From assembly GCF_030824335.1 (NCBI RefSeq), contig NZ_JAVBXX010000005.1, positions 1 through 64,000 on the forward strand: a stretch of DNA of 64,000 bases. The letters are read 5' to 3'. Below the pieces are notes generated by a model, which searched no databases, was not told the origin of the DNA, and worked only from the letters and a program-made list of their open reading frames with translations. Numbering within the stretch: the first letter of the stretch is position 1; every line of letters starts with the position of its first letter. Position numbers and translations under genes: made by a program. Positions 1-8,402 of the stretch are shown here, in pieces. The stretch comes from Azonexus sp. (GTDB taxonomy: Bacteria; Pseudomonadota; Gammaproteobacteria; Burkholderiales; Rhodocyclaceae).

Positions 1-3000
1 GTCGCATCGCTGTCGATGTAGAGCGTGGTGACGCCTGCAACGCTACTGATCTGCACCGCATTGCTTGCCACCGTGCTGCCGTCACCGGTCGTTACGGTGC
101 CGCCGGTTGACTGACGACCGATCACGCGAATCGCATCGCCGGTACCGAAGTCTGTGATCCGGTCGATGCCGAAGTCTGTGATGCCGGTGTACATCACATA
201 GTTCGCTTCGCTGGCAGTCTCCTCGGGCGCGTAAAGGAATACGTCCGCACCGCTGCCGCCCGTCAAAGTATCGTTGCCCAATCCGCCCACAAGCGTATCG
301 TTTCCGCTCCCCGTAGCTATCGTATCGACACCACCACCGCCGTAAACAATGGAATTCACTATGCCGGTGTCAACGAACGAATCGGCGCCATCGAACATGT
401 AATATTTCAATGCCCCAGCGGCAGGTGTGCCGCTACTGTTGAGCGTGACCTGCGTTGCAATATCCGAATGCGTAACGTGACCAAACCACGGATCTGGCAA
501 ACTGTGGCTGTCAAGAACCGCAATGACAGACTCGGTAAAATTGTTGTTTCCGATATTGAGAGTAAACGGTGCAACGTCAAACTCATTGAAGACCGCATAG
601 TCCGTATCGACAAACGTATTGCCGGAAATAGCAACGCTGATACCAGCAAGCCCCTGATAAACCGTTACCCCGGCAACATTGCCCAATCCATCTGAAGGAC
701 CAGATATCGAGTTGTCGGTTACGCTTGCATCTCCAGTCTGCCTCAGCATGATGCCCGTAGCGCCGTATGTGTTGTTCTCGAAGCTCAGGTTGCTGATGAT
801 GTTGCCAGATATTGTCGCTGTGGTGCCTTTGCGATCATCGTTGCTGGAACCTATCTGCATCCCGTTCTGACCACTTTCCCCGAGTATTCCCATACCGGTA
901 ATCTCGTTGTCCGTAATGGTCACATTCAGCTTCGGCCCCCAGGCAATGATGCCCGTCTTCTGGTAATCAAAAATCCTGGAATTCGTTATCGTGACATTCA
1001 TCACCTGAGCCAGAGCACTACCCGCTTCGGCCAGAATGCCGTAGTTCTCACTAAAGCCCCACTGGTCGTAACTTGCATCACTACGGATGTTCTTGATGGT
1101 CACATTGTCGATAAGCGCGTGGCTATCCACTATGCCAATACCGAGAAAATCCTTGTTGCCATTATGAATATCCGCATCTGCCTGATCACGCCCGTCGACG
1201 GTAATGTTCTTGATGGTTACCGTACCACTCGCGGCATCCGTATCCACGTTAACGACGGGCATTCGCCAGCGCCCATTATTGGTCAACTGGAAGGGGTCAA
1301 CGCCCTGAAGATCAAGCAAATCGGGCGACTCAATGATCACACTGCCACCCGCACCGCCCAGTGCATCAACAGTGACTGCCTTGGTCACATTGAACTGCCC
1401 TCGGTACGTTCCATCGTGGATGAGGATGTTGTCGCCATCCTTGGCGCTAGCCAATGCTTCCTTGAGGTTGAAACCATCAGCCGCATCACCATCGGCATCC
1501 AGTGCCGTTTGGTCGACGTGTATCGTCGCACTACTCACCACGACATCGGAATTCGTCGTGCTGGTCCCGTCGTTCAAGGCCATGCGGATGGTCGCATCGC
1601 CATATGGCGTGGCATTGCTGTAGCCAATATGGCGCACCACGTCTTGTACCAAGGAGCCGGAGGCATTGGTATCGAAGCTGATGTCCAGCTTACCCGTGGC
1701 ACTGGTGTAGGTCCAGGTGGCAAACTGGGTGCCACCTGGGTTGGTCAGCAAAGTGCCGCTGGCATTACTGCCTTGGGCAATGGGACCGCCATTTGCCGTG
1801 AAGTTGCCACCCGACGTGAAACTGAACACATCGTGTGCGCTGCCATCCGCCGCACCAGCGGCTTTGATGCGTTGGACGCTCAACGTGCTGCCATTCCAGT
1901 TGGCGGCATCATTTTCTGTATCGGTCACCACGGAGGTGCTCACTGCCAGGCCATTGGCCGCATTGGCCAGCGTCACCGTGTTGCCCGTGCCACCGCTTGC
2001 ACCGTTCAGGTCTAACACGGGTACAGCGTTGGTACCCGATGTGATCGTGCTGCTGTTGACCGCTGCCAAGCTGCCTGACGAGGCCATCAGCGCAATGGAC
2101 TCTGAAGCGCCCGCATTCGTGTACTGCAGCGTCAGCCCGGAGAACGTAGCCACGCCACTGGAGGGTGTCAGCGTGACGGTGGTGCCTGCGCCATCGGTGT
2201 CGCCAGTACCGCTCAGGCTGTTGACGGTGCCGTCCACCGTGCTGTCGGCGGGGTCAGTCACTGCCAGCACAACCGCTGTGGTGTAGTCCGTGTCAAGCAG
2301 GTTGTCGGCGTCCACGGCATTGACCACCGGTGCTGTGGTGAAGCTGGTGGATTGCCCGCTGCCAATAGACGTGGGCGCTGGCTGGGTGCCAAAAATCAGC
2401 TTGGTTGCCACCACATCGGGGTTGAGGTTGCTGACGGTGGCGCTGCTCAGCGAACCGCTAGCGGCCGTCAGCGTGAAGTTGGCATCGGCATCCGAAGCTG
2501 ACGTGTACTTCAGCCCGCTGAAGGTGGCCACACCTGCCGCTGCCGCCACGGTGGCCGTGCCACCCAATGTGCCGCTGCCGTCTTCAGTCAAGGCCACGTT
2601 GCCGGTGTAGGCGGTGTCCACGTTGCCCCGTGCGTCCACCGCCTGAACCACCGGTTGGGTGCCAAACGCCACACCGCTGGTCACCGTGCCAGACGGCGCT
2701 TGCGAATACGCCAGTTGCGTGGCCGTCACATCAATGGCTGCACCAGTACCGTTGGTCACCGCTGCCTGGCTGGCTGCCAGAGTGGAACTGCCAGCCCCCG
2801 TGGTGAAGCTGGTGTCGCCGTCCACACTCAAGATCAGGGTGTGGCCCTCTGCCAGGTCGTTGGTGCCGGTGTTGTCGTTGTAATAGGCGCTGACGGTGTA
2901 GGTTTCATTGCCGCCGTCAGCCACCGAAATGCTCAGGCCAGAGAAGGTGATTTTGCCGGTGCCCGAGTCGTAGGTGCCCTGCTCGTTGGTGACATCGGGG

Positions 3001-6000
3001 CCGTTCAGCAAGAACACCATGTTGCCGCGCTCGGCTTGCGTGGTGGTGCCCGACACATCCACCGTGAAGCTGGTGACCGTGGTGGCCACGCTGTCAGCCG
3101 TGCCCGCATCGGCAAGGGTGAAGTCGAGCAAGCCAACTGCCGAGCCCGTGGCCATGGCTGTGGTGGCAAAGGTGCTGGGTTCTGTCAGTATGGCACTGGC
3201 GGTGACCGTGCTGTTGGCATCCTGAGCTGCCGCAATGGAAATGGTGGACGTGGCGCTGGCCGTAGCGTCATCATTTACTGTGACTGTTACCGTTCGGTCA
3301 CCCGTAGTAGGTGTTGCATCTACATTTTTGTACTGGATGTTGCGCAAAACCGCTTCAAAAGCAGCCAGGGTTTCACCGCCTGTCAGTGTCAAGCTGGCGG
3401 TGCCATTGCCCGCTACGCTGATGCCCGACTGGTGCGCCGCCAGGAGATGGGCATCGGACAGGAAAAGAGTTTCATCGGCACCTGATGCGCCATCTACATG
3501 GTCACTCAAGACCGCTGTCACTTTCCACAGACGTGTTTCGCCGTCGGACTGCGTGATGGAGGCTGCGGCATTTGCCATCGCCACGCCTGTGGTAAAGCCT
3601 GTGGTGGCTGGGTTGGTGTAATTGGTGCCGGCGGTTGCACCATTCAAATCGACTGCAGCAGCAGTTCCCGAAGCGTACTGCGATTCATAAGCCCCGATAT
3701 CCACGGTGGTTTGGCGAATACGCTCCAGACCACGGGCATCTGTTGTTCCCGTGATGTAATGGGCATCCCCCGTGTTGATGGCATTGCTGGCATTGCTTGC
3801 CAAGCGCAGATCACTGCTTGAGTTGACAAAATTAACGGCATCGCCCACCAGGTTGCTGGTGGCATTGGTCAAGGTCACACCGGAAGTATTCGTTGTGTTT
3901 CCAGAAACGATTGCGTTACGAGCAGTGACGCTCAAAGTACCATCCAATTGCGTCTGCCCACCAATCCCTACTGTATTTCCAACAATCGACATCCCTGAAA
4001 GCGAAATGGTGACCGAGGCATTCCCCCCTCCAAGGCCATAGATAGCATTCATGTCTGTAGACGCATTGGTGTAGATCGACGAATTGTTAAATGATGCTTT
4101 CGTCACACTGACCGCCCCACTACCACCGCCTACGGCACCAAGATAAAACACACCATAATTAATATCAGTGTACGAAAGCGAATTGTCGTAGAACTGACTG
4201 TTGTTAACCTGCAAATAGGTATGCTCACTGTTGCCGCCCCCAGTCTGCCCGCCAGCTTGAATCAAACTAGCGGAACCATAACCTGCCGAATTTCCATAAA
4301 ACGCAGAATTGTTGATGTAAAGCCATTTGTCACCGCCATACATACCAATTGCGGAAGCCCCAATATTATCTTGACCGTTATCGTTGAAATTGGTCATCGA
4401 GACATTCTGAATACCCAGCGTTAGTCCAGCATCCTCAGAGAATAAGCCGCCAAAACCGCCGCCGTTGATTGTGAACTTCTGACCATCAAGTAAGAGGTTT
4501 TCGCTAATTTTTGAAGCGACCGTTGCCAACTCTGCCGAAAGCGTTACATTCGTCGCCAGCTTGATCGTATCGGTTCCAGCGTTTGCATTCGCCCAATGCA
4601 ATGCTTCGCGCAGGCTCAAGCCCCCGCCATCGCTCTGGTCCGCCACCAGATTGGCCCCGGCACTTGCGTCATCGCCGGTGTCCACTCCTGAGGTCACCAC
4701 CAGTGCTGCATTGCTGTCCAGAACAGACACCGTGGCCACCCGATTGACCGTGGTGCTGTTGTTGCTGCCGCCGCTGTCGCCAACGGTGGTCAAAGTAATG
4801 GTGCGGATACCTGCGGTGGCGCTGGCATCGCCGTTGAAATACTGGACACCGTCAATCAAGCCACCCATTTGCTCGTTGCTGGCGGACAACCCAGTCAGGG
4901 CAAGCGTTGCGGTACCGGAGGCAACAGACACGCTGAAATTTCCCACACCAACAATATTGCCGGTAGTGTTATTCACCAGCGCAACCTTGGTGCCTGCAAT
5001 GTTCAGGTATTCGGTCGCATCGGATACGTTGCTGACGGTGAGCGTCGCATTGCTGAAAGTCTGGCCACTGTCGTTGGTGGCGGCAGTGACATCACTGAAC
5101 ACGTCAACCCCTCCAGCCAGGCCCTCGATGAAATGTTGCGTTAGGCCGGTGGCGGTGAGGGTGGGGGCGGAACTGACGGATGGAAAGAAATTATTGATCG
5201 TCAGATCCGTGTAATTCACTCCGGGAAGGAAAAAGTTATACCAATCAATGTTGTTACCAACCACATTGACGAATGTGCCATCCGTTCCGGTGGCCGCGAT
5301 TGTGGATGCATCTCCGGCCGTCTCTTTGGCCGGGGTGACGATAACAACATTGCTTATTGTCGATGGTCTTTTTGTACCACTGTCGCTCGATATAAATGTG
5401 GGCTGCGCTTCAAAGGTAACGGTCGCTGGATCAAAACTGGCAATGACAGAAGTAAAGTCAAATCTATCCGTAGCAACCTGAAAGTCTGTGATGATATTGT
5501 GGGTATGGATTTCATCCTCTACACCAACTCCATTGTTGGCGGCCATCCCCCACGCGTAATCGTTCTGGCTTGCCTCAATGATAGAAAAGGTATCGCTCCC
5601 CGGTGTTCCATTCCAAGTAACAGGTGTTACGCTGTTTCCGGGGGAGCTGAGATCAACGGTCCCCAAGATTTGGTTGTAAGCCGTTATGAAAATAGAGGGT
5701 GTCGAAACTTCACCATTCGAAGCCGAGACGCTTTCAAGAATCCAATCCCCCCTCAACCCGCTCGCCCCCGTCAAGTCATCCGAAGCCGCCACATCCGCCC
5801 CGGTGGCCTGCGCCAGTTTCCCGACAAACTCCACCCCCCCCTGTCCTTCGGCAACGTTGCAGCCGTACACCAGACAGTCGCCACCTGCCGTCAGCGCGCT
5901 GCCAATCTGCACCAGCGTGTTGCTGTACTGGCTCAAGTTGGTGCTGCTGAGCGTCAGCGTGCCCAGATCGATGGCCCCGCTGCTGCCGTGGCTCAGCAGA

Positions 6001-6260
6001 TGAACGGCATCCACACTGCCCGCCCCCTTCTGCGCCAGCCAGTCGGCCATCTGGGCCAAGCCGTCTCCTCGGCTGTCTAGCACCACCACTTCCACACCGG
6101 AACGCACCCCTTTGGCCAAGGTTTGCCAATCAGCCACGTTATCAAGGATGAAGGCCACTTCGTTTCGTCCATTGTTTTGCTCAGCGTTCCCGAGCGTGTA
6201 CAGGCTGGCTTCAACGTTTTTTTGCATAGCGGCATTCTGACTAGTGGCTTGCGTGGTCAT
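1..6260 (-). CDS. Giant DUF4347 / beta-helix / RTX surface adhesin, C-terminus outside window
   Basis: An uninterrupted minus-strand reading frame starts at ATG 6260 (AAGGA-type ribosome site just upstream) and runs off the left edge, giving about 2,086 visible residues. Residues about 35-200 look like the DUF4347 domain found at the N-terminus of very large exported proteins (motifs VVVLDSRGDG, HLLSHGSSG, VYGCNVAEG). Two Asn/Gly/Thr-rich right-handed beta-helix-like stretches follow (window about 3900-4500 and 450-1450), separated by Ig/cadherin-like repeats rich in VTxTVND and TFSGL patterns. Near the left edge, around 228-345, are calcium-binding RTX nonapeptides (GGLGNDTLTGGSGADVF). RTX repeats near the C-terminus are typical of type I secretion substrates, and a complete TolC/HlyD/ABC exporter sits at 8.4-12.9 kb. 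Surface adhesion is inferred; the ligand is unknown. Confidence 0.85.
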   Translation of the reverse strand, partial: MTTQATSQNAAMQKNVEASLYTLGNAEQNNGRNEVAFILDNVADWQTLAKGVRSGVEVVVLDSRGDGLAQMADWLAQKGAGSVDAVHLLSHGSSGAIDLGTLTLSSTNLSQYSNTLVQIGSALTAGGDCLVYGCNVAEGQGGVEFVGKLAQATGADVAASDDLTGASGLRGDWILESVSASNGEVSTPSIFITAYNQILGTVDLSSPGNSVTPVTWNGTPGSDTFSIIEASQNDYAWGMAANNGVGVEDEIHTHNIITDFQVATDRFDFTSVIASFDPATVTFEAQPTFISSDSGTKRPSTISNVVIVTPAKETAGDASTIAATGTDGTFVNVVGNNIDWYNFFLPGVNYTDLTINNFFPSVSSAPTLTATGLTQHFIEGLAGGVDVFSDVTAATNDSGQTFSNATLTVSNVSDATEYLNIAGTKVALVNNTTGNIVGVGNFSVSVASGTATLALTGLSASNEQMGGLIDGVQYFNGDASATAGIRTITLTTVGDSGGSNNSTTVNRVATVSVLDSNAALVVTSGVDTGDDASAGANLVADQSDGGGLSLREALHWANANAGTDTIKLATNVTLSAELATVASKISENLLLDGQKFTINGGGFGGLFSEDAGLTLGIQNVSMTNFNDNGQDNIGASAIGMYGGDKWLYINNSAFYGNSAGYGSASLIQAGGQTGGGNSEHTYLQVNNSQFYDNSLSYTDINYGVFYLGAVGGGSGAVSVTKASFNNSSIYTNASTDMNAIYGLGGGNASVTISLSGMSIVGNTVGIGGQTQLDGTLSVTARNAIVSGNTTNTSGVTLTNATSNLVGDAVNFVNSSSDLRLASNASNAINTGDAHYITGTTDARGLERIRQTTVDIGAYESQYASGTAAAVDLNGATAGTNYTNPATTGFTTGVAMANAAASITQSDGETRLWKVTAVLSDHVDGASGADETLFLSDAHLLAAHQSGISVAGNGTASLTLTGGETLAAFEAVLRNIQYKNVDATPTTGDRTVTVTVNDDATASATSTISIAAAQDANSTVTASAILTEPSTFATTAMATGSAVGLLDFTLADAGTADSVATTVTSFTVDVSGTTTQAERGNMVFLLNGPDVTNEQGTYDSGTGKITFSGLSISVADGGNETYTVSAYYNDNTGTNDLAEGHTLILSVDGDTSFTTGAGSSTLAASQAAVTNGTGAAIDVTATQLAYSQAPSGTVTSGVAFGTQPVVQAVDARGNVDTAYTGNVALTEDGSGTLGGTATVAAAAGVATFSGLKYTSASDADANFTLTAASGSLSSATVSNLNPDVVATKLIFGTQPAPTSIGSGQSTSFTTAPVVNAVDADNLLDTDYTTAVVLAVTDPADSTVDGTVNSLSGTGDTDGAGTTVTLTPSSGVATFSGLTLQYTNAGASESIALMASSGSLAAVNSSTITSGTNAVPVLDLNGASGGTGNTVTLANAANGLAVSTSVVTDTENDAANWNGSTLSVQRIKAAGAADGSAHDVFSFTSGGNFTANGGPIAQGSNASGTLLTNPGGTQFATWTYTSATGKLDISFDTNASGSLVQDVVRHIGYSNATPYGDATIRMALNDGTSTTNSDVVVSSATIHVDQTALDADGDAADGFNLKEALASAKDGDNILIHDGTYRGQFNVTKAVTVDALGGAGGSVIIESPDLLDLQGVDPFQLTNNGRWRMPVVNVDTDAASGTVTIKNITVDGRDQADADIHNGNKDFLGIGIVDSHALIDNVTIKNIRSDASYDQWGFSENYGILAEAGSALAQVMNVTITNSRIFDYQKTGIIAWGPKLNVTITDNEITGMGILGESGQNGMQIGSSNDDRKGTTATISGNIISNLSFENNTYGATGIMLRQTGDASVTDNSISGPSDGLGNVAGVTVYQGLAGISVAISGNTFVDTDYAVFNEFDVAPFTLNIGNNNFTESVIAVLDSHSLPDPWFGHVTHSDIATQVTLNSSGTPAAGALKYYMFDGADSFVDTGIVNSIVYGGGGVDTIATGSGNDTLVGGLGNDTLTGGSGADVFLYAPEETASEANYVMYTGITDFGIDRITDFGTGDAIRVIGRQSTGGTVTTGDGSTVASNAVQISSVAGVTTLYIDSDA

Positions 6261-6326
6261 GGTTAATCCTTATAGCGAAGCGGTTGGGCGGGCGCCAATC
6301 CGTCATAAATTGTTACATTGGCACAT

Positions 6327-6343
6327 CGTGGGAATTTCCCACG
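6327..6343. promoter_or_regulatory. Perfect 17-bp inverted repeat upstream of the adhesin gene
   Basis: CGTGGGAATTTCCCACG has 8-bp perfect arms around a single T. It lies about 67-83 bases upstream of the adhesin start and about 19 bases from the lux-box-like repeat. If that box is centred near -42 of the adhesin promoter, this palindrome would cover the -10/+1 region, which suggests a repressor site. No known regulator is recognised. Confidence 0.45.
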
Positions 6344-6361
6344 GCAGAAAAATGCTGAATA

Positions 6362-6379
6362 GTTGCAGAAAGCTACAGG
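6362..6379. promoter_or_regulatory. lux-box-like operator, imperfect copy, upstream of adhesin
   Basis: GTTGCAGAAAGCTACAGG shares the centre and right arm (CAG-AAAG-CTACAG) with the perfect repeat at 7145-7162. It has the CTGT-N8-ACAG geometry of the classical lux box, with the left arm degenerate. It lies about 100 bases upstream of the adhesin start, between that gene and the luxR stop codon. Binding by the neighbouring LuxR protein is inferred. Confidence 0.5.
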
Positions 6380-6384
6380 TCATT

Positions 6385-7086
6385 TCAGATGCGTTGATGC
6401 AACAGGGCAATGGCAATGGCTTGTGCCAAGGTGCTCACGCCGAGTTTTTGCTTGGCATTTTGTAAATGGAAGGTCACGGTGCGCTCGGTGATGTTTAGTC
6501 GTCGGCCGATTTGCGCGTAGGTCAGCCCGTCACGCACTAGGCCAAGACACTCCCGTTCCCGGGTGGTCAAAGTGGGCTGCACTATCGCAGCCCCCCCGGC
6601 ACTGAGGCGGCAAATACACTCGTGCAGGTAAAGCGCTCCGATTTGCACCAGCGGATGCACCGCTTGCAGGTCGACCTTTTCGTCCTCGCAGTAAAAACAC
6701 AGCGAGGCTTCGTCTTCGTGATCACGAATTGACAGATCAAAACCCTTGGCGATGCCAAACTCTCCGATTTCCTGATAAATCCGCACTTGCTCTGCAGAAT
6801 CTTGCGGTCGACGCTGGTTGGCATACCAAAACTGCGGCACGACGGATTTCCTGGCCGCGGCATAAAGAGGGTCGACGGCAAAATAGTTGCGCTCGACGAA
6901 ATGAGCAATCCAGCGCCGGACAATCTCGGAGCCTTCGATCAGGGGGGCAGTTAGCCGGTTACTGGAATAGACCAAGCCACTGAATCCTAGCGGCACGATG
7001 AGTTCGTAAAACTTCGCTGCGCTCTCCTCCGGTGTCGACGAACTCAAAATTCCGGGAAAATGGTCATAACCCTCTGATTTGTTCAT
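6385..7086 (-). CDS. LuxR-family regulator (autoinducer-binding domain + LuxR HTH)
   Basis: A 233-residue transcription factor. The N-terminal about 160 residues resemble the autoinducer-binding domain and keep the Y-x3-DP-L pattern and downstream Trp (NYFAVDPLY...PQFWY) typical of acyl-homoserine-lactone pockets. The C-terminal 65 residues are a LuxR helix-turn-helix (TTRERECLGLVRDGLTYAQI...RTVTFHLQNA). The frame also opens 27 bases upstream with TTG (7113), but ATG 7086 is preferred because AGGAAT precedes it. No luxI gene is visible, so it may be a solo receptor. A perfect lux-box-like repeat 59 bases upstream and a second copy before the adhesin gene suggest autoregulation and adhesin control. 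Confidence 0.85.
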   Translation of the reverse strand: MNKSEGYDHFPGILSSSTPEESAAKFYELIVPLGFSGLVYSSNRLTAPLIEGSEIVRRWIAHFVERNYFAVDPLYAAARKSVVPQFWYANQRRPQDSAEQVRIYQEIGEFGIAKGFDLSIRDHEDEASLCFYCEDEKVDLQAVHPLVQIGALYLHECICRLSAGGAAIVQPTLTTRERECLGLVRDGLTYAQIGRRLNITERTVTFHLQNAKQKLGVSTLAQAIAIALLHQRI

Positions 7087-7144
7087 ATTTTTATGATTCC
7101 TGACCTGATCCAATGATTTTCAGAGAAGGGCAAAAAGTGCGATA

Positions 7145-7162
7145 GCTGTAGAAAGCTACAGC
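7145..7162. promoter_or_regulatory. Perfect lux-box-like inverted repeat
   Basis: GCTGTAGAAAGCTACAGC is a perfect inverted repeat with 7-bp arms and a 4-base centre. It matches the CTGTAG-N4-TACAG layout of the Vibrio fischeri lux box. It sits in the divergent region between the minus-strand luxR (start 7086) and the plus-strand ABM gene (start 7293), 59 bases from the luxR start, where a LuxR-type activator would overlap the -35 region. Confidence 0.65.
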
Positions 7163-7292
7163 CTCGAGTATAGGGTTACTCGCCTTGCACTTGTCATCAC
7201 ACTGAATTGATTACCAAGCACCTCCATGGTAGAAACCTGTAACCATCTGGATAACTACGGAAATCCGTGGGATTGTTATTACTTGAGGAAAG

Positions 7293-7607
7293 ATGAAGCC
7301 ACCGAAATCGACCTGCTGCGCCATGGTGACGCTGCGAATACGGGAAGAACACGATCTTCCGGCGGTATGGCAGGCATTGGCCGCATTGCAGGCACTGACT
7401 CGCCAGGAGTCGGGCTGTCTGCGTTTTGATCTATTTCAGTTCGCAGAGAAGCCTGACGCTTTGCTGCTGATCGAAGAATTTGTCGATGCGGCGGCTTTTT
7501 CCCGGCACTTGCAGGCCCCTTACACGCAAGCATACTTTTCTCTGGCGATGACTGAGGTTGTCGAAAAAACGCCACTGCTGGAATTGAAAATAGATGTTGC
7601 AGGCTGA
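7293..7607 (+). CDS. Small ABM-domain (antibiotic biosynthesis monooxygenase-like) protein
   Basis: A 104-residue protein with the dimeric alpha/beta ferredoxin-like ABM pattern: E-x-GCLRFDLFQ, then LLIEEFVDAAAFSRHLQAPY. The family includes cofactor-free monooxygenases, haem-degrading enzymes and quorum-signal-related proteins such as LsrG, so the substrate cannot be read from sequence. GAGGA five bases before ATG 7293 supports this start; MVTLRI at 7323 is an alternative. It overlaps the following luxR gene by 14 bases, so the two are probably translated together. The pairing with a LuxR receptor suggests work on a signal molecule, but this is only inference. Confidence 0.7.
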   Translation: MKPPKSTCCAMVTLRIREEHDLPAVWQALAALQALTRQESGCLRFDLFQFAEKPDALLLIEEFVDAAAFSRHLQAPYTQAYFSLAMTEVVEKTPLLELKIDVAG

Positions 7608-8298
7608 TACATTCGCCGCGCTGGATGCTGCGTTCGCCCGTGTCAGTTCGCCACAGCAAGCCTTTGCCGTGACTTGCGAACTGGCTTACCAACTGGGTTT
7701 CGAGCATGTCATTCACGCACCGGTGAGAAATCATCCGGATGCAAGGAAAAACTGGGCGGCAACCAGTTATCCATCAGCCTGGCAGGAGATTTACGTTGCC
7801 AAGGCCTATCTGTCGCGCAATCCGGTTAGACAGCGGGCTGCAATCAGCTCGCAACCCTTTCTCTGGTCATCGCTGGAAAATGAACTACCCGCGAAAGAAC
7901 GCGAGTTGTTTCACGACTGCCGGGCCTGTGGCATGCGGGATGGTTATGTCGTACCGATTCACGGTGCCTGGGGGCAGGCCGTAGCTATCGGTTTTGCCTG
8001 TCAGTCACAAGAAGCGATCGTCAATCCCGGAAAAACCGCTTTGCAGTTGCTCGCTTATAAATTGCATCACCTGTTTGATCAGTCATCCGCCGAGGCGCCG
8101 ATCAAAATCACGAGACGCGAAAAGCAACTGCTGATTTATCTCGCACAAGGTAAATTGAATTTGGAAATTGCCGATGCAATGAACATTTCCGACAATTCAG
8201 TTGAGTGGCACCTGAAAAATATTTACAGGAAGCTGGCCATCAACAACCGGACAGGGGCGGTGATAACGGCGATTCAGTTGGGCTTGTTGGAGCTTTAA
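7594..8298 (+). CDS. Second LuxR-family regulator with altered ligand-pocket motif
   Basis: A 234-residue LuxR protein: N-terminal autoinducer-binding-like domain (about 1-160) and C-terminal HTH (TRREKQLLIYLAQGKLNLEIADAMN...VEWHLKNIYRKL). At the position where acyl-homoserine-lactone receptors have Asp-Pro, the sequence reads YLSRNPV, with Asn for the ligand-contacting Asp. The ligand may therefore differ or be absent. It starts inside the ABM gene (14-base overlap) and ends just before a strong bidirectional terminator. It is only distantly similar to the LuxR protein at 6385-7086, so it is not a recent duplicate. Confidence 0.82.
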   Translation: MLQADTFAALDAAFARVSSPQQAFAVTCELAYQLGFEHVIHAPVRNHPDARKNWAATSYPSAWQEIYVAKAYLSRNPVRQRAAISSQPFLWSSLENELPAKERELFHDCRACGMRDGYVVPIHGAWGQAVAIGFACQSQEAIVNPGKTALQLLAYKLHHLFDQSSAEAPIKITRREKQLLIYLAQGKLNLEIADAMNISDNSVEWHLKNIYRKLAINNRTGAVITAIQLGLLEL

Positions 8299-8315
8299 AG
8301 CACCACCATGCATGG

Positions 8316-8354
8316 AAAAAGCCCGCCGGGAACGATGACTTCCGGCGGGCTTTT
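8316..8354. terminator. Bidirectional rho-independent terminator
   Basis: AAAAGCCCGCCGG, a loop of about 12 bases, then CCGGCGGGCTTTT: a perfect GC-rich stem flanked by A and T runs. It lies between the convergent luxR (ends 8298) and tolC (ends 8403) genes and can serve both strands. Confidence 0.9.
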
Positions 8355-8402
8355 CGGTCGACTGAGAAATGGGTGCTTAATCCACTCGGTACTGTCACAT
8401 GC

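Noticed and set aside
679..6080. Many plus-strand open frames across the first 6 kb, the longest about 298 residues
   Set aside because: They are antisense to one continuous minus-strand frame with clear DUF4347, beta-helix and RTX content; their translations show no domain and vary in frame.
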